A stretch of DNA of 64,000 nt from Anisakis pegreffii (GCA_035041965.1 JAPYMA010001222.1:52956-116955); one strand, 5' to 3'; shown: positions 1 through 12,890, counted from the stretch's first letter. Made by a program: numbers and translations. Notes: generated from the letters alone by a model not told the origin.

Positions 1-118
1 ACTCAGGTCTTTGGAAGCAACTTCTTTTCAACAATAAACGGCAGTTGAAAAGAGGCATACATTAAGGAACAACTTGGATTGACATCGGAAGAATGTATTT
101 TGACTATTTCCGTTTCAG

Positions 119-1175
119 GTTGGAAATACGATGCTCTTTATATTGATGCTTGTCCAACGAAATTGCCAAAAATTGACGAGGTTGAAGTCGTTTGCCCCGT
201 CTCAGTGTTTCAAAAAGATCGCAGCATCAAATTAATGAGAAAAGTACTTAAAAGCACTGGTCAGTAAAGCGCATTTTTGATATATTCGTTCTGCAATTCA
301 CAGATTATTTGGTCTTTTATGTTGCTGTTTCAAAAGTTTAAACAGCTTGGTGCAAAATTTAGTGAATGTGTTCTAAGGAACTTACAACTGATAGTTGACA
401 ATTTTTCACAGGCGAAAAACAGAAATCTCAAGCAGCGTCGCTTACTTACTCTTTGAGTAATCTCTTAACTCAGTTATTGTCAATGAGTTTGCAGGATCAC
501 TTGTGCTGAAGGTACTGATATCTGCAGAAGATGTTGATGAATCCGCAGAAAAGGTTTGTTGATTAATAAATAGTTGCGAGTCGCATCGTTTCACTGATTT
601 TCTCTGATAGAAGAGTGCAATGTATAAATACTGCAATATCTGCAGTACAATTCCGACTGAAATCAACAGTTCAATTCAATTTTTTTTTCAGCTTGCTGAT
701 ACTTACCGAAAGCACTTTGCGAATTGTGCGGTGCTGGATTCGTCCACCGTTGTCAATCGGGTAGGTTCAACGAGAATTGTTCACTCACCCATCTCTAGAC
801 AATTGCAAACTTTTAATAATTCATTTAAATTTCAATGCGAATTTCCTTCCCTCAAATCAATATCATTCCATTTCTGTTTGATCACATTTGTTCATGCTAG
901 CCATTTATCAATATGCATCTAAGCTTTCAACAGTTTTCTTCACCACGGAACATACTTTCAAACTTCTATCATTGTAAATGAGGAAGTCGTATTTTCAGAT
1001 GATTGTATGCAGTAACAAGGGAATCCCGAGAGGACGCTACAAGAAGGAGACACTTAAAGCAAACGCTGTTAAATTTTTTGCAAAGTTCGGATTGATTGAT
1101 GATGATTGTTGTACAGCTGTTCTGGACGATTGCTGCATACTTGATCACCCAAATGTTACCGCAATATTACCTTGA
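119..1175 (+). CDS. Methyltransferase / spermidine-synthase-like protein, 3' part
   Basis: Four exons join in frame: 119-259, 474-553, 692-760 and 999-1175 (TGA). The gene starts left of the window; 154 residues are visible. The peptide has a KYDALYIDA strand, a CPVSVF segment, a long helix, an IVNEF strand, a second helix (AEKLADTYRKHFANC) and a closing MIVCSNK strand. This order resembles the C-terminal half of Rossmann-fold SAM-dependent methyltransferases of the spermidine-synthase type, which are numerous in nematodes. The SAM-binding glycine loop would lie upstream and is not visible, so activity cannot be judged. The tail after SNKG is basic, then rich in Asp and Cys (DDDCCTAVLDDCC). 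All three junctions keep phase with GT/AG sites. The exon structure is well supported; the family call is an inference from fold-like pattern only. Confidence 0.5.
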
Positions 1176-2558
1176 ATTATTTCGTATTTACTTGGTTATT
1201 TATTTTGGATGTTTGTATGAATATTCGCTGAAATTATGAAGTGATAATCAAATGATAACGGAAACTGATGTGACACAACAAATTGAAATGATATTTATTT
1301 TACACTTCAAACAGTGCTGAAACTCGAGCACTCTCGTATCCGATCGACTTATCTTCAATGCCCTCTCGAATATCGTGATCCCTAAGAAATCTACGAACCA
1401 GTTGCCTTGGCACCTTCCATTCAGTCCTTAGTGCATCCGAATATAAAAAACCTTGGTGAGAAGCATTAATGAGCGTTTGTTATTATTGTGAGAAAAGAGC
1501 TAATAACTTTGTTCCCTTACGAATATATCGAACGGAAATCAACAAGATCTGAAACACAACGACAAAATTCAGCGAGAATATGTTCGGTGATCATAAGTGA
1601 GTTCATTCGAGACCTAGAAAGCTAAAAATTTGCAACTGATAGATCTTATCGTAGGTCCGTTTCGTGCAGATAAAGCAGAAACATATAGATTTATGAGAAG
1701 AATCAGGAGCAATGCTTTCAAACTGGTACATTCCTCAGATTCGCTCAGAAGTATCACGATTTCTACACATCTTCAGATTCTCCAAATCGTCTGGTTTTGA
1801 AAAGTGTACATAGTATCTAGCAGCTTCACAAAGCTTACATAAAATGTATGAATTCTTGAAAACCGATTGCTTCATTTCATTGTGTCTGCAACGATCAATT
1901 TTAGACTGAAACCTGCTGCTAAGCAAGACAGAAAGAGTTCAATCAGCAGATCAAGCGATCTGAAATCGCTCGAAAATGGCATTCACGGTTTGAATTCGTA
2001 CGCAGTAGTCCGTGTTTCTCTTCAAAATGATCCTTGCATTTCATCGACTATAAACAGAATTGGCTCAGTGTGAACTTTTGAAACTGCATTTGCAAATTCG
2101 AATGCTGCTTGAAAACAACCTTCCAAAAAAATAGCTCAAATGTATACAGTCATCTGAAAAGGTGGCAATTCTGGAGATGGTCATTACATATGCATTTTAT
2201 TAGAAAAGAAAAGCAGTTTCATTATCAGACGAAAGTTTAAGTTTCATGAGATACAACGTATTATAGGAATGAAAACTTTATCTGCTTGACTATTGTTTAG
2301 AGTACTCTATGAATATATTAGCGAAGGAGTGGTGGCGGCGGAATGTTATGGCAGCGAAACGACAGCAACAAAACGTCATCTACTCATATGAGAAATATTA
2401 CCGCATAATAATTTGCATTGACATGTAAAATTTATTGAAGCCAGAAAAATAGCAGAGAAAGAGTTGATCGAATATAATTATTCGATGAATGAATCACTTA
2501 TATGGGAACGAAGACTCGGGGCGGTCGTTTAGAAAAAGAAGAAGATAGAAGTTAAAGG
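1176..2558. other. Intergenic, no gene seen
   Basis: No reading frame here shows both coding character and usable splice sites. Short open frames lack conserved motifs. It should hold the 3' UTR of the upstream gene and the promoter of the MSP-domain gene. Confidence 0.5.
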
Positions 2559-5222
2559 ATGAATGAGAAGAGTGATTCAGAGTTTATACTGGATGTCGAT
2601 TGTTTAGCATCCGTGCGGGATAATGACTTCGTCACATTCAGGCAACCTCATGGTGAAGCTGATATTGCCAATGCGATTCTATTGGTTGGCAATCCAACAG
2701 CGGTCAGATGATCGATCATATAAAATTGTTGAGTTGATCGTCTTGAAAAGCCGGACAATTTGAGATGAACGACTGCAACGAGAATATGATTAGTGAAAAG
2801 CGCGAACGATAACAGAAATGTTTTCAAAAATGAATATTTGAATGCTTTATCTCTGTCATTCGTGCTGAAATCCTATAATGGACGTATCTCGACGAGCCTT
2901 TATTTTCAGCAACGCCGAATCTGCAAAGTCAAAACTACTTGCAATAAAATGTTTATAATTCGACCGGCCGTTTTCGAATTGGGTGCTCACTGTGAACTGC
3001 CCGTCAAGGTATTAGGAGATAATGGCCGTATTAAATGAAAGAAACCTACTGAAAATAATCGTTCATAATGTTGAGCTTCTCCGACAGACATTGTTGTAGC
3101 AAATATATGTTCATTTTCGTGCTGTTATGTGAATTAGTTCATTTTGAGGTCGAAATCAATTTAAAGCATAATGAAAATTATTCGTTGAAATGCAACGTTT
3201 TCAGATAACGTATATACCGACAAACGAAATCACTGACAGAAACCGAGAGGATCAGTGGTTTGCCATCCACTACATTTCATCCGATGATCCAAATAAATCA
3301 GCTCAGCAGTGTTGGGCTGACAGTAGTGATAAGACGGATGTGGTTAAACGGTTATCGTTTACTCATTTAGTCATCTCCTGGAAAATGTCCATTCTTTTCA
3401 GCTGAGCATCTCATGAATTTATCTTTTTAAAAGCTCACTCTATGAATGCATCGAAGTGAAAGTGTAAATTTAAGAAACGACTTAAGACTACATCAACAGT
3501 CATATTAAATAACGCTCAAAACCCAAACGCACTTTTCAAGCTCGTCTAAAACATCCAGAGTGAAGCATTGCACCGAAGTTATCAATTAATCGTTTCCGTC
3601 AATTTGTCTGATTGTGAGCTTTTTGTACCCTTGCAAATAAACGACCTGAAAGACATTGACCGAGTACCACTCTCGTTTTGATCACGTAAGGAGAAATATC
3701 TCTGCAAATCTGCAAAACGGTCACAAGTCTGCGAGTGCTTGCTGCAATTCGTCGAATGTAAACGGAAGGATTTATGAGGCCGGGTGGATGAGACAAATTC
3801 TTCTGAACGTATCATAGCACGTATTATAACGTTCACCTCGCTCGATTATAGCAGTACACACAAGTGGATTTTAGCCTCATTCAGACGAATTAGGCTTGAG
3901 TTAGGGTCAATGCTTGATACTAGTCATGTGTTTAGGATTGTACTTAGTTTTTGACTTACGTTGAACACACAACGGACTGAAATATGCCCGTAGGCGTTAT
4001 TAAACTCTCATGAAGTTCAATCCCCTTTCCTGAAGCAGTTTTCGGAAAGGGACCGTTTTGCCTCAGTTACAGTATGAAATAAGCATTGCGAAGTGGACTG
4101 GCCGTTCAGAACTTTCACTTGATGTTGCGTTATCAGGTTGAGCGGGGATATGTGCTTCGTTCAAATGAAATACCACTAAACGGTTCAAACTGCATGTGAA
4201 TATATCACGAAATTTACTTACAGTTTACGGGCAAAATTCGAGGTGACCAAAGAGGATAGTGAAAACAAGCGAATGGAAAGAATTATGAATGCGAGTGAAG
4301 ACTTATTGCAAAATGTACAATTGGCAGATAGCAAGACTGAGTTGTTGTTAGAGTGTATTCCAAATGATTTGGTCAAATTCAAACCATCTGAAAACTCCGA
4401 TGAGAAACGTCTCTTCACCACAATGACATTCGTGAATAATTCCGACGTGAGTGCTTTCATTTCGTTTGAATATATTCACTTACTTTAAGTTGGTCGAAAA
4501 CTGGTTGAGAAATCGTTTTTTTGTTCGCAGTGTGAATTTTTTGATATTCATGAGTCATTCAGCTCGAAGCGAACGGTTGTTGCTTTATTTTGCAGAAGAG
4601 ACGAGCAGTGCAAGTGTTCTGTCCTCTTGATCCACAGTTTCGTGATTATCACGTTGAAATGTTCACTGTTGATCCGGAGATGCAATATAATTTGACTGTA
4701 TGGAACGTTTCATCTTTTCGTATTGATCGTCCAAGTATATTATTTCGGAGATATATGCACAGATCAGTAGTTTTGGTTTTCTACGATACTCGCTTATGTT
4801 ACCAAGAAATTGCGAGGCGTGTTTGATTATTCAGTGAAATAGTTGTCTTTCCTATTGGAAACACTGTTCCAACAACAACGATTGGGCGCCGATTCGTATA
4901 CGACTCTGATCATTTTTATTCTCAGTTTGGAACAGCTGGGAAATTCTCAGTAACTGATGTACTTGGAATTCAGGAGGAGAATAATCACTTAACAAAATTT
5001 TAATTTTACTCGAGACTCGTGCACAGAAACCGTTGAAAAAGTTTCTCAAAAGAATTGCAGATGTCTTTCCTGCCATCCAAAAAGTTCCGCATGCAGGCAA
5101 GAGCTGAAGAACCGTATATTGTTGTCGCACATATTGAAACATCAGAAAGCGATGAAAGTGTTGAACAAATATGGCAAAAATTCAACCGAAAACCCTATAC
5201 GCCCTGCATTGTTAAGAAGTAA
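2559..5222 (+). CDS. Protein with two tandem MSP domains
   Basis: Six exons close in frame: 2559-2702, 2910-3008, 3205-3350, 4224-4446, 4596-4697, 5061-5222 (TAA), giving 291 residues. Domain 1 (about residues 14-140) has NDFVTF, the MSP-type KVKTTCNKMFIIRPA strand pair, ITYIPTNE, and an acidic stretch ending KRLRAKFE. Domain 2 (about 160-291) repeats the layout: NDLVKFKP, TFVNNSD, HVEMFTVDP, SFLPSKK and a terminal IWQKF segment. MSP domains are immunoglobulin-like seven-strand folds. They form sperm cytoskeletal filaments in nematodes and FFAT-binding modules in VAP proteins. No transmembrane segment follows, so a soluble cytoplasmic role is more likely than a VAP role. Weak points are the donors at 3351 (GTTATC) and 2703 (GTCAGA). 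Start chosen as the first ATG in frame with domain 1. Confidence 0.75.
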
Positions 5223-6072
5223 ACGCACAGATTCATTTTAACCTAGTTGATTTTCTTTTTCGAGAACGTGTTAAAACGAAACGCAATCAACTTCCGAAAG
5301 CTTCCTCTAGTGTATCTTTTTTTTTGCTATTGATTCTCATGGCGACAGGAAGAAAAACTCTTTCTTTGGAAAGTGATCGTTTTAGAATCGTTCTGCCACC
5401 CTCGTCCAATAATATCCGCAATTAACTTCTCTCCTTGGTAAGTGATCATTCAATCACAAAAAATTGATGCAACCATCAGATTTCTGGCAGCAAATTTTGT
5501 TGATCGGTGTATCGATTTCCTGGTTTCTCCTTGCTTGTCTCTGACAAGTAATACATCGTGGAGTGGGGGGGGTGGGAATCGTGGTCATCTGAGTTGTTCG
5601 AAGAGGAAAGCGGCGGACTCCCATATGGACGCGGAGCACAGCAACATGAGATCCATCACCATCTGCGAATATTCTCACAAGTAAAACTTTCCGCGATTCT
5701 ATGAATAGCAATTGCTGGCGCTTCAATAATTCAACTACTTCAACAAATGAGACATACGCCCAGGCTCAGTCTTCAAGTTCAAGCCCAAGCGTGAATTTTC
5801 TGTCAGTGCATTACATGTTTGTATAAATGTAATATCAGCCACACTCACTCTGCGCGATTGACGATTGATTGCTGATTATGTGGTTATTTCTAAGAACATG
5901 CACACTCCCTGATCTGTTGCATCTTTAAGCTCTTTAAGCTCCCAGCTCTTTAAGCTTTAATGTAGTGATCAAGTCAGCATTCCAAACATTCCACTTTTTT
6001 CCACACACTCCACTATAACCATGCAGCCATCGTTCGAATTCTGGGCTCTTCAAATCTGCTTTCAGAATCCCT
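5223..6072. other. Intergenic, no gene seen
   Basis: Open frames occur on both strands over 5440-5730, but neither has codon character or splice support. A short G run lies near 5565. No regulatory motif was recognised. Confidence 0.45.
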
Positions 6073-6836
6073 ATGGAATATGACGACTTGTTATTGGATA
6101 ACTTACTCCAGATGCGTTCCGCTGATGAAGCTCGTAAGGCGAATGAACGTGGTTCCATCAATACTGCGCGTGATGGATTTAATCAAATGGTAAAACTTTT
6201 CTTGTTCCTCTTTCATATCGCCCTTTTTGCCTGTACAGCTCCTTAATGATTGGAAAACTTGATGATATCGAATGGAACATACAAATTTATTGACATTTCA
6301 TCACAAAACTCATCAAGCTACAACTGATTGCAATTGCTAAAACTTGAAGTATTCAGGAATCCTGCGAGTGCTCGCAAACTTTTCAGCATCGGTATGACAC
6401 CAATCTGGGTTAAGTTTTACATATAGAAACAAACTGCACTATCGCATACGGCATAACTCCTTCTCATTATGATGAAAACCTTCCAATAAAAAACTACCTT
6501 TCCTCTTCTGATGTGCGTAAATTACAAATCACCTCACAGTTTTGTTCAGCTCGCCAATTTCCTCCGTAAACTGACGATTACACGAGCTTGTCTTTGGTGC
6601 CAATGAGAAAGTGACGCAAATAATAATTGGTAAATGAACTTTTCAGTGACATCTTTTTACAGAGTGACGAACGTGAACTTGGTGTTGAGCATCTGAAAAT
6701 GTCTGGGGTTGGTCGGAAGGAAGACAAGATCAGTGATATGAATATGAGGCTGAACGATGCAGAAGCTGAAGATAAAAGTCCTCGGATTCAGTGCGGTTTT
6801 GGCAATGCTCTTGCAGCAGACATTGATCAACTATGA
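6073..6836 (+). CDS. Small two-exon hypothetical protein
   Basis: Exon 1 runs from an ATG at 6073 to 6189 (donor GTAAAA), and exon 2 from 6663 (acceptor TTTTTACAG) to the TGA at 6836. Phase is kept and the product is 96 residues. It is acidic and helical in character: EYDDLLLDNLLQMRSADEARK at the N-terminus, then SDERELGVEHLKMSG and a Lys/Asp-rich tail. There is no signal peptide or transmembrane segment. I do not recognise the family. An AG acceptor (CTTTCAG) lies just upstream of the ATG, so exon 1 could be internal or trans-spliced, and 5' exons could exist. It sits about 850 bp downstream of the MSP gene on the same strand, but the MSP frame stops cleanly before it. Confidence 0.4.
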
Positions 6837-9304
6837 CGAAGTGGAACGAAGGAGTCAATTGGTCATCGATGAATATCTCCGAATCAGTGCTTTATTGGTC
6901 TTCTACGCAGTTTATTCACTCAGAATTGTTCATTTGTTCATTGCGTTTTTTGTCGCATCGTGATTTTTCATTAAACTTTTGCCTCAGTTTAATGCAAAAA
7001 ATAAGGGATATTTGTCGTTATTTGCACGAGAACAGCTCTTTACTTTAGGATTACGTTAACCCTCCATAGTATATTGTTTCTCAAAGCTAAATAGTGCATG
7101 CTGAGCAAATCTCGAACAGGTGATTAAATAAAAAAGCGCGCCAAGCTTCCAACGCATTATTTTCACATTTTGTTAGTAATTCGAATCCCCTTCATCCGTA
7201 AGTAACAGTTATTCATTCTTGAATGGAACTAATTTCTTGTAAGTGATGCTTTTTTTCATGCATTTTTTTTCATGCATTCACGCAACTTCATGCATTTTCC
7301 CAAGCATCTAATGTTTTACAGATACCAGGGAGGCATTGCTCTCAGTGTACGTAAAGAATGTCCCTAAATCTGTAACTTCTTCTCCAACCTAGTAACTGTA
7401 GTAACTGAGTAACTGTAAACGCCTTAGTTTTTGTAATTTTGCTCGATTGCATTCGCCATCCTATAAAAGGCGGCAGTTACATGCATAACTGGAACGGAAT
7501 TTGTGTGCAAATTTGTTGGGTCGTATTGCGTTCTTCCAGTGATATTCCTTTATTGAGCCGATGTGTTGAATCGATAAAGCGGACTGTATTGTGTCAATTT
7601 GCGTATCATAACTGCAAACAGATTTATCTCATTGATTCTTCATACAACAGTACCTATGCATGATTATTGCTGATACGTCGTCGATAATTCACTGCCACCA
7701 ACTAACTTTTCATTGATATTGTGCATTCCATAGTCCGACTCAATCGATTTTCCACTTGATTACGAAACGATCGATGATAAAATCCTTTTATGTAATATTT
7801 ATGAATAATTTATGCATGTGATTTGTGCACATTTGATTATTTCATCATAAACTGTCACAGAACGATTGCATGCAATGAAATTGAAGCAATCCCGTTTCCG
7901 TCTTCCATTTCCTTTAATCAAGCAATTCCCAAACGATGCTTCAGATCGTGTGTATCTCTCTGTTAAAGCCACCAACCTCTAATTTGAATTATCGCGAACT
8001 TCATCAATGTATTATTAAAAAGTCAATTGTCCCCGCCGATTCAATAAACTGAACAAAGAGAACTGAGTTCACTGCAGATTAAGTTATGACTGACGTGTCG
8101 AGCGGTATGAGATGTTAAGCACGGTTCCCACTTACTTCATCGAGTTCACGGAAGGAAAAATTCATTAAGTCGAATTCTCGAAGTGCTCAATGAGGATTAT
8201 GGAGGATTAATGGACAAGCGAGGATTATCCCTCCTCCATTGAACGATAATTACGCTTTTGATGCCTCCGACACCAGATCCGCACTCCCTATCGCCACTAC
8301 TTTCCAGAAATCATTCAATCCCTTGAAGTCATAAGAAAATTCTCATGAATATGTGAGAAAATCCCTATTCATACGGAATTGCTTTGACTATTATGTTCCA
8401 TGTTTATGTCCCATGTTTGTTCGCGTTTGAAAACAGAGACAAACTGTACTTTGAAATTTTTTTCGAATTTTGGAATATTGTATTAATGCGCTTTTGATAT
8501 CGATTCGGTTTTATAGCGGATGAAAACTGCGTCGGACAAATAATTCGTCGTTATGAACAGCTCATCAACGTTCCCAGTATGCGTGAATGAGCCTGTCTCA
8601 GACTTCCCGCAATCGGTCAACATTCAGTTCGATTCAAAATGACTATTGCAAATCGGATTATTCAGCGATACGTCTATCCATCTCTATCAGTTAGCACATA
8701 TTCGAGAATTAGTTCACTATTCAGTTTGTCAAATCATTACTTCGGAAGTTGTGTGTATTTTATGCGCGTCGAGATTATCGATTGATCACCGAGAAGAAAC
8801 AGAGAAGACAACTAACCAAATCACCTTAACAAATTACTTCTGAATACAGTAATCTTCACATCAACAAATCTAAACACTCATCACATCATTCCACATAATC
8901 ACAATTGCAAAAGTCACATCTAGCATAATCAACCTTACAAAATTTCCAACTCAAATACGCATCATCGTTCAGTCACGTTTTTACACGATATTCCGTCATA
9001 CACATCACGACTGCATAATCTCGATTACAAAAAAATAAATATTCATCATTCCACGAACCTTCATAATCTTATTACGTTCATTACAATACACAACATGTCT
9101 CTCCCACAACAACGCTGAATGTGTATCGAACGTGCAATTGGTCTCAAGTTAATTGTATGCTTCATATCTCAACTTCGTTTGTTCAATATTCATGATATGC
9201 ATGACTTCAGTAGTTACCAACTGGTTCGGCAATCATTACACTTTTACTCTGTATTATGTTTATGTTTTAATTATAAACAAACCACGCGAATCCTAGTTAT
9301 CAAA
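6837..9304. other. Intergenic, no gene seen
   Basis: A possible AATAAA at 7126-7131 follows the small gene. The rest shows no supported exon. From about 8820 the + strand becomes poor in G and rich in A, C and T. Confidence 0.45.
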
Positions 9305-9326
9305 GGTTTAATTACCCAAGTTTGAA
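9305..9326 (+). other. SL1 spliced-leader footprint
   Basis: These 22 bases match the nematode SL1 spliced-leader exon at the first 21 positions and differ only in the last (A instead of G). The sequence after it is not the SL1 RNA intron, and no Sm-binding site of the AATTTTTGG type appears in the next 90 bases, so a working SL RNA gene is unlikely. Known biology: SL1 is trans-spliced to the 5' ends of many nematode mRNAs. A genomic copy outside the SL RNA cluster can arise when a trans-spliced mRNA is reverse-transcribed and inserted. The downstream 500 bases hold an intron-free open frame (about 9449-9823) of unknown identity. Confidence 0.75.
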
Positions 9327-10974
9327 GTCGGAAACAAGTTCCATCCAAAACAAGCTGCAAGTTTCGAAACAAGCGCAAACAAAAGCATAGCCAATCAGTT
9401 TGCCCACCTGTGACCAGCAATACTGACCTCAAAATGGTAATCTTGTGATTGTTCAGTACCACGCGGTATCGCAAAACGTCTTCAGTTATTCAGACAATGC
9501 GGCAACTCATCAAATCATCTCGTCATTGCTGTCACAATCCTCAATATTCATGTCTAAGTTGCCCTCGACTCAAATATATTCCCATATTCCCAAACAAGTT
9601 CCGTTCAATACACAAACCATTTTCATTCGAGCGCAGTATTCCTAAACATGTTCCCTGCATGTCCCCCCTTAGGCGGGTATATTCTCTCAGTTCCAAACCC
9701 ATTCTCAATATTCCTATCCAAGTTTCCCTCAACCCAAACAGGTTCCACATAGGGATCGACATACTCCTTCCTGTCCAAGTCAAATTTCAACAAGGCAGCG
9801 CACTGCTAATAAACAAAAGTTAGTCACCAATCAAATAGCATTGCCAAACAAACTTCAATTAGCCGTCAACACGTCTCCAATCTAGCATCGTTGTGATTAG
9901 TCGGTCAATTACGACCAATTATTCTTGTCAAGTTAGTTAAGAGCATTTTTGATAACTGATTGTGAGACCATTTGCATTGCACTAAATATTTATTTTCTTT
10001 TCACATTTGATCATTATATTCTATCAGATCGTTATTGGAATTGACATTGTTTTTCTTGTTTAATTGTTTTCGTTCTGATTATACGCTTCAGAATTTACCC
10101 TTTCTATATATAATTGTTTATTTTAATGACTACTACAGCAAGCCGCATAAACACATCAAAAATTTAGTCGCTTCAATGCGTTTAGAGGAAAACTATACGA
10201 TGGAAGTCAATATCGAGTTTTTATGATATTGTTGACATCGAATGAACAATTATTTAAGAAAATATCAAAACATTAAGGCACAGCCAATCAAATTCACATA
10301 GAATTAGTGATCCACATAATCGAGAATATTTTGCCTCGAAAGTGCGTCTCTTTCGGCCGGTGGCCACCAAAATTTGTTCCTCCGCGAACATCGACTGATC
10401 AAGCACCGAGTTTTGGGTTCTCTAAGGCCAGCGACCGATCAGCCCTTTTCGATTTTCGTTGATGACCACCGACTAAGTTTATTTATTCTTAGGAGAGTAT
10501 CCTGCATTATTCAGCTGTCGCGAACTCTGCGAATAAAAATGCGCAAACACGTTTTGCATGCCACCTTTAAACTTCAATTAAGCATACTCATGTTTAACGA
10601 TCTTCGCAAATCTTCAAACTGTCAAAACAACCAAATCTGTCAAAAACAAATCATCAGAATTAAATCAAATCATCAAAATCAAATCAAATCACCAAAACAA
10701 CTGAAATCAGCAAAACAACGAGTCCATCAAGTCAGCTGAACTTGGTCAAAACAACACGAATCATCAAAATAACAACTTTATCAAAAATGATCACACGTGG
10801 TTTCGCCTCTAGAATAAAGTATAAATATCGCCACTCCAAAGCTGCTAGAGGAATCATTTTCACAGTGACTTCAGTCTTAATCGCGACCAGTGGACCGCCG
10901 CCGGCTCAATCGGGTCGTCGGCCTGGCCTAGGTCTCTACCATTTCATTGGTCAGTGCGAAGCGTGGATCTCAAC
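9327..10974. other. Gene-poor, G-poor spacer after the SL1 footprint
   Basis: An intron-free open frame of about 124 codons (9449-9823) overlaps a second one in another frame. Both are rich in Ser, Pro and Ile, which fits biased base composition as well as coding. No domain was recognised. Otherwise this is A/C-rich spacer up to the hAT element. Confidence 0.35.
10615..10790. repeat. A/C-rich low-complexity repeat (CAAAATCAAATC-like)
   Basis: Imperfect repeats of CATCAAAATC, AAATCAAATC and related units dominate this stretch. Open frames crossing it are a product of composition. Confidence 0.6.
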
Positions 10975-11718
10975 TAGTGATGTCTCTATTCCAGGTAAAC
11001 TGTTCTATTCTTGTTCTATTCCTGTTCTATTCCATTATATAGAATAGAACAGTTCGCAAATGGGGAAGGAACAGTTTGAACAAAATAGAGCCGTTTTTGA
11101 GCCCAAAAAAACAGAATAGAACAGTTTTCAACAGATTTTGGCTGTTCCTTAAACTGTTCTTTTTGAATACTGCAGTGAGATAAATTACCATTTTTGTGTT
11201 ATTGTTATATTCATTACCTTTATTTACTGTTATTATATTTATTGTTGTATTTGTATATTTTACTATTATTAATATTGTAAGTTGATCACTTGTTTGTCAA
11301 CAATAATCGACAATTTTTATCAAAAAAGATTTTTTTTAAATTCTTCAGCAGTTGTTGGCCTTTATTTTTTTCATTCTTTATCAGTTGACATCAGTTGACT
11401 CATTATCATTATTATCATTACTATTATTATATTTATTATTATTAGTATTATTACTCCCATTATTACTATTATTGCAATTATTGCCAAAAAAATACGTTTC
11501 GAACCCTAATTACCACAACTTTAATCGTGCCGCTTTTCTGTCTGACGGAACAGAATAGAACAGTTAGAACAGTATAGCATAGTTTAGGGGGGTAGAACAG
11601 AACAGAATAGAACAGTTCTCAAGTCAGGAACGAACAGTTTGAACAGAATAGAGCCGTTCTTGAGCCCAACCGAACAGAATGGAACAGTTTTCAAAAAAGT
11701 GGTATAGAGACATCACTA
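10975..11718. mobile_element. Non-autonomous hAT transposon with 8-bp target-site duplication
   Basis: The left end is TAGTGATGTCTCTATTCC (10975-10992). The right end is its inverse with one mismatch (11701-11718). Both ends are flanked by the 8-bp direct repeat ATCTCAAC (10967-10974 and 11719-11726). TIRs starting TAGTG/CAGTG with 8-bp duplications are the hallmark of hAT elements. Inside, an imperfect direct repeat of about 90 bp (about 11041-11130 and 11604-11694) carries clustered GAACAGAATAGAACAG motifs, which look like subterminal transposase-binding sites. The 744-bp element has no transposase frame; its core is an ATT-rich microsatellite. It must have been moved by a transposase encoded elsewhere. 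Confidence 0.85.
11398..11475. repeat. ATT/TTA trinucleotide microsatellite
   Basis: Imperfect TTATTA/ATTATT tandem repeats in the middle of the hAT element. The Leu-rich open frame across it is an artefact. Confidence 0.7.
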
Positions 11719-12890
11719 ATCTCAACTACACCAACTATATCGGCGCTTCAAATGCTTTATTGTTGTGATACTGAACTCGTCAATGCTCTGATCTCTCATT
11801 TCGTTAAAACAATCAGATCCCATTTTAGCAATATCAACTCTTTGGAGTTTATTGCGTCTTTCTCAGCTCCATTAGGGTGCATGTGGTCTTGTGATGTTCG
11901 AGTGATGCTAACACGAAAACAGTATCGCCATTTTTGTTGTTTGTAGTAAAACAGTTTGCAGACTTCGTTGCCGGCAGCACCGTAAAAATTCAGTTTCATA
12001 ACGTGTCCGAATGGTCATAAAAATGCCACACATTACAGCGAATAAAATTGTGATTGCGAAATATATAGCATTTATTGGGAAATAGCATCAAATTACGGCG
12101 ATAAAGGTGGATACTGGAATGACAATTCTCGAAGAATTCAGTGTTCAGTGCATATGCAAATGCAAATGTGTTCAATTTCTTTACGAAGAGTGTTCCTGAG
12201 GCAGTCTCGGATGAACGCAATCCACCGGGATCTATCGTTGATCAGTTTTACATCTCTTCTCGACCTGATTGTTTACTAATTGATACAATTGAACTCACCT
12301 TCATATAAATAAAATTAATTTAGCGCTCACTGGTAATAAAATTAACGTTGTGTGATTATCATAATTCAACGCATTTTTAATAACATCAGAATTAACGCAT
12401 AACACGGACATAGTTGATTGCCATACAGACGAGCCGTTCAATACGCTACTGCGCTGCATGCTCCCATTTTACCGTTTGACAGTCCGCTATTTCATTCTGC
12501 CCTCCAGCAGTACACGTGACCGCGTTTACCTCTTCCCAACTAAGTTAGTACATTGCTTCTCAGCGATAAATCAGGAAAGATCGAAAAATTGATCCATTGC
12601 TGCCAAAAATTCGATGTTTGTATATGTAGGATTTGTTACATTTAATTATGTAAGCGTTATGAAGACATCATTGGACAACTTTAGAAGAGCTCTTTTTAAA
12701 AAATCAATCAGCCATTATTTGACGACCTCCTTATCGTCAATACCCTCAGATTACCCTCAGATTAAGCCTAAAGTTTCCTTCCCACCTCTCCCCCTCTACC
12801 GCCTGAGAGGGAATTTCTTCCCTGTTAAGACCACTGATATTGGCATTGTGATTCAATTGTAAGAAATTGTTGTAATGAAAGATTTGCTTT

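Noticed and set aside
5442..5726. Open frames of 80-90 codons on both strands
   Set aside because: No splice context, no motif, and the two strands mirror each other; composition explains both.
9449..9823. 124-codon open frame after the SL1 footprint as a confirmed gene
   Set aside because: Intron-free and suggestive, but it lacks an early ATG, overlaps another frame and lies in G-poor DNA; kept only as context.
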